From: Haliotis asinina
Lineage: Eukaryota > Mollusca > Gastropoda > Lepetellida > Haliotidae
Length of the DNA stretch: 64,000 bases
Direction: 5' to 3'
Assembly: GCF_037392515.1 (NCBI RefSeq)
Contig: NC_090288.1
Coordinates: 59,133,673 to 59,197,672 of the forward strand
The notes below the pieces were generated by a model. It was not told the origin of the DNA. It did not search any database and was given only the letters and a program-made list of their open reading frames with translations. Every line of letters starts with the position of its first letter. Position 1 is the stretch's first letter. Both the position numbers and the translations under genes were made by a program. This document shows, piece by piece, positions 58,304 through 64,000 of this stretch.

Positions 58304-59547
58304 CGAGGGGATGTCAATAAGTTTTGAGACTTGAGCATTTTTCATACCCAGGTTTCACAGCTTATGGTACGACATTGAACCTGGGGGTGTAACTGATGTG
58401 ATATATACGTTTTGGTATACTTCTCTCAGCAGTTATTGAACAGCTCATAGTGACAGAAAGAGACCCCCCTCACGGCAGTGAAAATGAATAAAATTGAGTA
58501 TAGAGCAGTAATTAAGTTTTTAGTTCTTGAAGGAAACTCGGCGAAGAACACTGAAGAAAGGCTTTCAGCAGTTTATGGGAAGTCTTCCCCTTCATCTGCT
58601 ACCATCAAACGATGGGTCAGTGAATTTAAGCATGGTAGAGACAGTCTTGAAGATGACCCCTGTCCAGGTCGCCAAACAACAAGCACTAGTCAGGAAAGCA
58701 TTGACTTGTGGTGGAAAATCGTCGAATCACACTCCACGAGTTAGAGATGACCACAGGCATTTCACACGTATCCATTGAGACAATTCTTCATGAACATCCC
58801 GTCATGTCTAAGGTGTGCGCAAGATGGGTGCCAAGAATGCTTACAGATGAAATGAAGCAAACAAGGGTCACCATAAGCAACTCAATGCTAACCAGATACA
58901 ACAAGATTCCAGAAGCTTTTCACTTTAATCTAGTAACCTGTGATGAAACCTGGATCCACCACTATGATCCTGAGAGCAAACAAGAATCCAAGGAATGGAA
59001 ACATGCCACTTCTCCCAGGACCAAAAAGTTCAAAGCCTCCAGATCAGTGCAGAAGGCAATGGCGACAGTCGTCTGGGATAGCAAAGGCGTCATCCACATA
59101 GATTACTTACCAAAAGGAAGAACAAGGAGTGGGGAACATTACGTTAACTTGTTGAGGCAAGTGTGACAGTCAATCTTAAACATCAAGACAATGCTCCAGT
59201 ACACACCTCTCGCGTTGCAGCCGCTGCTGTCCAGGAATGCGGGTACGAAATCTTGCCGCATCCCCCCTACTCTCCAGACCTGGCACCAAGTGATTACCAT
59301 CTGTTCCCAAATCTCAAAAACACTTGCGTGGTCGTAGATTTCAGGATGATATTGAGCTTATTGCTGCTACCGAGGCTTGGTTTGAGGACCAAAATGGCGC
59401 CTTCTACAGAGAGAGCATCAGCGACTGGCAGAAAAGATGGGACAAGTGTCTTGACTCACAAAGGGACTATGTTGAAAAATAAATGTGGTTCATACCAATA
59501 TTTTGTGTTTTTCTATGCAAGGCTAAAAACTTATTGACATCCCCTCG
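58304..59547 (+). mobile_element. mariner DNA transposon (DD34D), non-autonomous now
   Basis: 1244 bp bounded by inverted repeats: both ends read CGAGGGGATGTCAATAAG then TTTT inward, 22 bp identical and about 31 bp with few mismatches. A TA duplication flanks it (58302-58303, 59548-59549). Removing it restores GATGTAAGTGTGCCACAAAG, an ordinary variant of the surrounding satellite, so the insertion is precise and later than that part of the array. Size fits mariner (about 1.3 kb). Confidence 0.95.
58484..59482 (+). pseudogene. mariner transposase, frameshifted
   Basis: The N-terminal helix-turn-helix part (MNKIEYRAVIKFLVLEGNSA, then SATIKRWVSEFKHG) is followed by RRITLHELEMTTGISHVSIE, the catalytic CDETWIHHYDPESK, then HQDNAPVHTS and YSPDLAPSDYHLFPNLK. 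The two last Asp are separated by 34 residues, so it is DD34D. It is broken in at least three places: a shift near 58700 after SIDLW, a shift with loss of about 15 residues near 59160, and a shift near 59318 in the A run after NLK. The last part (RRFQDDIELIAATEAWFEDQ to RDYVEK) lies in another frame and ends at TAA 59480-59482. The enzyme would cut and rejoin at TA; this copy cannot. Confidence 0.92.
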
Positions 59548-59549
59548 TA

Positions 59550-59712
59550 AGTGTGCCACAAAGACTGCAGTATGTGATTACTGGGGGATGGGGGGAGGGA
59601 GTCATTATTGAATCTAGTGATGTACGTATGTAACAGAGACTGCTGTGAGTGGCAGTGATTACTGAATCTAGTGATGTACGTACTTCACAAAGACTGCCGT
59701 ATGGGGGTGGCA
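59550..59712. repeat. Decayed right edge of the 52/58-bp satellite
   Basis: Three to four worn monomers (CACAAAGACTGCAGTATGTG, GAATCTAGTGATGTACGTAT) continue past the mariner, with G-rich inserts. They differ far more from the consensus than the core monomers. Confidence 0.85.
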
Positions 59713-60131
59713 ATGAACACAAGTTGTGCCAAGTGATGAAAAGGATACAACCGTTCATTCAATGGTGAAGTCATAAATGGACTCTCAGAACACTATCAAC
59801 AGAACCATGTCCTTGAGGATAAACCGTACGACGTTACCAGTTCTGTGTTCCTGAATTGCAGTTCTACACATTGCAGTTCTATATATAGAAAGATTGGTCA
59901 GAATAGTCAACCAAGATTAAGTGACGACAATACCCTGCTTAGTCTTAGCTAAAGGTTAGATTACTATTGCCGATCACTGCCACTGTATTATGTCGCCTCT
60001 TCATATTATTCTGCCATGGTGGTAACATTCTCCTGATTGGTATTAAATTTGTGAACTTCGAATACAGTCGGAAGTTCCATAGCATTTCTTTGTTGCTTGG
60101 TGGTTTTACGGTTAACTTTCACATTTTAACA
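59713..60131. other. No gene recognised
   Basis: Unassigned DNA between the satellite edge and a SINE tail. Confidence 0.6.
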
Positions 60132-60186
60132 CCTCGCCATGACATTGCTGGAATATTGCTAAAAGCGGCGTAACACTCACTCACAT
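60132..60186 (+). repeat. SINE or LINE 3' tail fragment
   Basis: CCTCGCCATGACATTGCTGG, then AATATTGCTAAAAGCGGCG, then TAACACTCACTCACA matches the tails of the SINE at 43189 and the LINE at 4491. The head is absent, a 5'-truncated copy. Confidence 0.75.
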
Positions 60187-61944
60187 AAATATGAATGAAC
60201 GCGCGGCACTAGTCACTGCTTCGCTGTTACCTTCATTTAATCCTTTCATCAAGGTTCGGCGCTCATAATGTACGTGTCTGTGTTTGTTGCATCTGCAACC
60301 TTCATCAGTCATCCAGAACGGACAATTCATTGTTGATATATATGTGTATAAACGCGTGTTCATGCATAATCCACAGATTGTAAATAATGAGGAAATGTTG
60401 TCTGATAAAATAAAAAGATGACGAAGGAGCACGTATACTTGTTGGCGTACACTCTGAAACGTCCTGTTTTCATAACTTAAAGTTCACATCTATAAATCTT
60501 GCTTTTCTTATGCATTCCACTTCTAAAGGCCCTTCAAAGATTTAGAGGGATTGGGTAGATGCCACTAGAAGGTTTTTGTCCGGAGACATCAGTGGGGAGC
60601 TAGTGTTCAGAAGGAGGACGGTCGGTGGAAGTGTTTACTATCAGTATGTCCTTTAAGAATTCTCCGAATTATTCTCCTAGAGACTAATCAACTCTTTTGA
60701 TTGAATCACTTTCTAAATATCACTTAAATCACCACTAAAATAGTGTCATGTCCTGATAACTGGGAGCACCAATTTAAAGATTTTGCCATCTCATTCATCC
60801 TCATGAAAAAATTCAGATCCTCTGTCCAACAGATTTCATATATTTTAGTAGTGATTCATTCAGTATTTTATTTTGGCTGATGTGTACTTACATTTTGAGC
60901 TGTGGTGGACACACAGTTAATATCAGGTAGCTAAAGAAACCCTTAAATACTGTGGTCAAATTTGTGCAATTCGAAGTCCACTTCTTTTCTCTACTGTGTT
61001 CAATGATAGAAAGGTGGAGGTTAAAGGAGATATTTCCAATCTCTTGTGTCCAGGAGTTCATTTTGTCAGCCCACTGCCAACTTATGTCCTAAATTAATTT
61101 CTCTGGCAGTTGGTGGTGGTTGTAAAGTCAAGAACTACCTTTCACATGAAAGACCTAATGAACCTAATCAGTAATCACAGTGACATTTTAGTAGAAAAGC
61201 AATCGTTCCTTCTCAGGATCAGTGCAAATAGATCAGTCTGAGTAATGTTATGGTTGACCCTATAACCTGGTGCTAACTCATGGTTGTGTAGACTATTGGT
61301 GCATCTAAGTCAGGATCACTATCGTTCTGTGGGAGCAATGGCCATGTTCCAACCTGGACAACTGGCAGTGTGGGTAGAGAACCTGAGTAAGTGAGTGAGT
61401 GGGTGGGAGGGGGTGTGAGTTTGTGAAAACGTGAGTTGTTGAGTGAGTGGGTGGGTGGGTGGGTAAGTGAGTTGGTGAGTGAGTGAGGTGTTGAGTGAGT
61501 GACTGAATTCTTTAGTTTGATTTCTACAGTAATGAAAAGAACACATAACAAGGACAGAAACAAAGACAACACCATGATATTGTCAACAAATATGTTTACA
61601 CATAAAAATACTTGTACAATATTTACAGAAGGCCTGCTTACATGAACATGTATACCAACTTAGCCTGAAATATAGTTTTATGTAATATGACTGTCACAAA
61701 GGCGTCCATGTCATTGCGAGGATTAAAGATTTTTTTTTTTAAATGTGAAAATTTTGAGATGATCCCCTGACTTTAAACACATCACAGTATATCTCAAAAT
61801 TTTCAATTTAAAGAATTTAGCACCTGTGGACTGTCATACATATTTTGAGAAGCTCCATACAAAAAATACCTCTAATACATCACATGCAAAACATTCACAT
61901 CTTGTTGATTAACTCCACATTCCACACACTCTTATCTTCTGGCT
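60187..61944. other. No gene recognised; low-complexity GTGAGTGG tract
   Basis: Unassigned DNA with a GTGAGTGAGTGGGTGG tract at about 61385-61505 and a T run at 61729-61740. Minus frames across the tract are artefacts. Confidence 0.5.
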
Positions 61945-62135
61945 ATCCCTGCAACACAATTCCCAGTTTACAACTGGCTATCCCTGTAACACAATCCCAC
62001 CTTATAAAGGCCTATCTATGTAACACAATCCCACCTTATAAAGGCCTATCTATGTAACACAATCCCACCATATAAAGGGCTATCCATGTAACACAATTCT
62101 CACCTTATAAAGGGCTATTCCTGTAACACAAAAGG
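61945..62135. repeat. 34-bp tandem array, about five copies
   Basis: Unit near CTATCTATGTAACACAATCC then CACCTTATAAAGGC. Edge units are worn. Confidence 0.85.
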
Positions 62136-62744
62136 CCTAACCTTTGTTGGGGGAACTTGCACACCAAGTATGGTGTTTTGAGTAATTCAAGTCATTAGTT
62201 TGAGAGTTTCTGTAAAAACGTGACTATGAGGAAGGGTTCCTTCTTTAGCAGGACAGATGTAGCTACCTGATCTAACACTCTGCCCCATGGGAGCAAACAG
62301 TTTACAGTTTGGAAATATGCCAAGAATATTCTTGTTTGTAGTTGTTTTCAGTACAAGTGAACTAATAATGACTTGATCATGTGACTTTCCATATAAGGAT
62401 CTATTATGGCAGCTGCAGAGGGTGTTGGAGGTAAAGAAGACCTTACATACAGCAACTTCTAACAATTTCAGAGGAATGAAAGGAAGAATTTACTGCATCA
62501 AGTCAGTGGTAATTTCTCCAAATTGTTAAATTGGTGTCAGTTGGAACCTAACAGCTGCATGCTTCTGTACTACTCCGGTCCAGTCAATACCAATCTTGAG
62601 CATCCTTACTGAAAACATGAGGGCATGTGTGTGTTCTTAAAGTGTTCTAATCTTCCTAAAAAGATATAAAGTGGCACACATATAATTATCTTGATGAATT
62701 GAAAATATTAAAACGCAAGGAATCCTGAATGTAAATATGACAAA
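62136..62744. other. No gene called; weak first-exon-like ATG on plus strand
   Basis: At 62406 ATGGCAGCTGCAGAG encodes MAAAEGVGG and is followed by a GAG/GTAAAG donor-like site. It resembles a short first coding exon, but there is no promoter evidence or partner exon in the window. Confidence 0.15.
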
Positions 62745-63930
62745 TGTGGACACAGGGTACATGTCTCCACAAACCTGTCTATCTCATGTTTAGACATAGA
62801 GGTCTCGAATATGTCTCCACACAACTGCCAAGTAGCTGTCTTCACACACCTGTCTGTAACATGTCTTTACATAGCTGTCTGAAACATGTCTTCATACAAC
62901 TGTCTGCAACATGTCTTTACATAGCTGTCTGAAACATGTCATCTCACACCTGTCTGCAACATGTCTTTACAGACCGGTCTGAAACATGTCTTTACATAGC
63001 TGTCTGAAACATGTCTTTACATAGCTGTCTATAACATGTCTTCACATACCTGTCTGTAATTTGTCTTCACACACCTGTCTGTAACATGTCTTTACATAGC
63101 TGTCTGAAACATGTCTTCACACACCTGTCTGCAACATGTCTTTACAGACCGGTCTGAAACATGTCTTTACATAGCTGTCTGAAACATGTCTTTACATAGC
63201 TGTCTATAACATGTCTTCACATACCTGTCTGTAATTTGTCTTCACACACCTGTCTGTAACATGTCTTTACATAGCTGTCTGAAACATGTCTTCACACACC
63301 TGTCTGCAACATGTCTTTACATAGCTGTCTGAAACATGTCTTTACATAGCTGTCTGAAACATGTCTTTACATAGCTGTCTATAACATGTCTTCACATACC
63401 TGTCTGTAATTTGTCTTCACACACCTGTCTGTAACATGTCTTTACATAGCTGTCTGAAACATGTCTTCACACACCTGTCTGTAACATGTCTTTACATAGC
63501 TGTTTGAAACATGTCTTCACACAACTATCTGCAACATGTCTTTACATAGCTGTCTGTAACATGTCTTCACACACCTGTCTGTAACTTGTCTTCACACAAC
63601 TGTCTGTAACATGTCTTTACATAGATGTCTGAAACATGTCTTTACATAGCTGTCTGAAACATGTCTTCACACCTGTCTGTAACTTGTCTTCACACCTGTC
63701 TGTAACATGTCTTTACATAGATGTCTGAGACATGTCTTCACACAACTGTCTGTGACATGTCTTTGCATAGCTGTCTGAAACATGTCTTCACCCAACTGTC
63801 TGTAACTTGTCTTCACACCTGTCTGTAACATGTCTTCACAAAGATGTCTATAATACAGCTCCACACAACTGTCCATACACAGCTGTCTGTTGCACAACTT
63901 CCCACACCTGTCTGCATCATGTCTTCACAA
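62745..63930. repeat. 25-bp minisatellite, about 47 copies
   Basis: Two main unit types alternate irregularly: ACATGTCTTTACATAGCTGT with CTGAA, and ACATGTCTTCACACACCTGT with CTGTA. Longer blocks recur (near 62955-63110, 63135-63290 and 63315-63470), giving a local higher-order period of about 175 to 180 bp. Confidence 0.93.
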
Positions 63931-63938
63931 ATCTGTCC

Positions 63939-63998
63939 CTAAAATGGGTAGGGAAGGTCATCCTCATCACTATCTTCTTCATCACTCTCTCCGCCATT
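63939..63998 (-). CDS. Possible C-terminal codons of an acidic protein, partial
   Basis: On the minus strand the window edge opens into NGGESDEEDSDEDDLPYPF and a TAG at 63941-63939. The mixed acidic tail ending in DLPYPF looks like a real protein C-terminus rather than chance, and the tandem array that follows would be its 3' flank. Only 19 codons are visible, no family can be named, and an alternative frame (MAERVMKKIV) is also open. Confidence 0.35.
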   Translation of the reverse strand, partial: NGGESDEEDSDEDDLPYPF

Positions 63999-64000
63999 TT

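Noticed and set aside
62406-62432. First coding exon MAAAEGVGG with a donor site
   Set aside because: No promoter signal, no partner exon and only nine codons; recorded as a weak hint.

Overview
The window looks like repeat-rich, gene-poor DNA from a marine gastropod, most likely an abalone (Haliotis) or close relative. The evidence is several SINE copies of a type I know from abalone genomes (tRNA-like head, a tail near GGAATATTGCTAAAAGC, then ACTC repeats), an I-group LINE with the same tail, and eukaryotic tandem arrays. There are no operons, ribosome binding sites or CRISPR arrays. The species call is from memory of repeat families and was not searched.

Layout. 1-4.56 kb: the 3' part of a LINE with the end of ORF1, an intact 1229-residue ORF2 (endonuclease, reverse transcriptase, RNase H, zinc knuckle) and a 3' UTR ending in ACTC repeats. 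4.56-7.07 kb: SINE copies and unassigned DNA. 7.07-12.10 kb: a 48-bp satellite in two subfamilies, both with higher-order structure. 12.1-14.2 kb: SINEs and unassigned DNA. 14.19-16.2 kb, minus strand: the only clear host gene, a large exon of a DUF288/STELLO-like Golgi glycosyltransferase, with a possible signal-anchor exon at 18.06-18.19 kb. 18.7-19.7 kb: a 33-bp minisatellite split by a MITE. 20-43 kb: intergenic or intronic DNA with two undescribed dispersed repeat families (called R1 and R2 here), a 46-bp array, a 700-bp GAT array, a 50-bp array carrying CACGTG, a perfect 49/49/49 fold-back element with a tRNA-like loop, a Tc1 relic, SINEs and a Penelope-like GIY-YIG fragment. 44.0-46.6 kb: an 18-bp minisatellite open on both strands. 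47.7-59.7 kb: a satellite of 52- and 58-bp monomers with a 2.94-kb duplication, a homogeneous core and decayed edges, one edge holding a broken mariner. 60-64 kb: short arrays and what may be the last codons of a minus-strand gene.

About a third of the window (roughly 22 of 64 kb) is tandem repeat. The LINE probably supplies the reverse transcription for the SINEs, since they share its 3' end. I found no convincing new multi-gene system. The most unusual points are the 48-bp satellite that seems to derive from a MITE end, the higher-order structure of both satellites, the tRNA-loop fold-back element, and the STELLO-like gene. Most long reading frames inside arrays arise because the unit length is a multiple of three, and they should not be taken as proteins.
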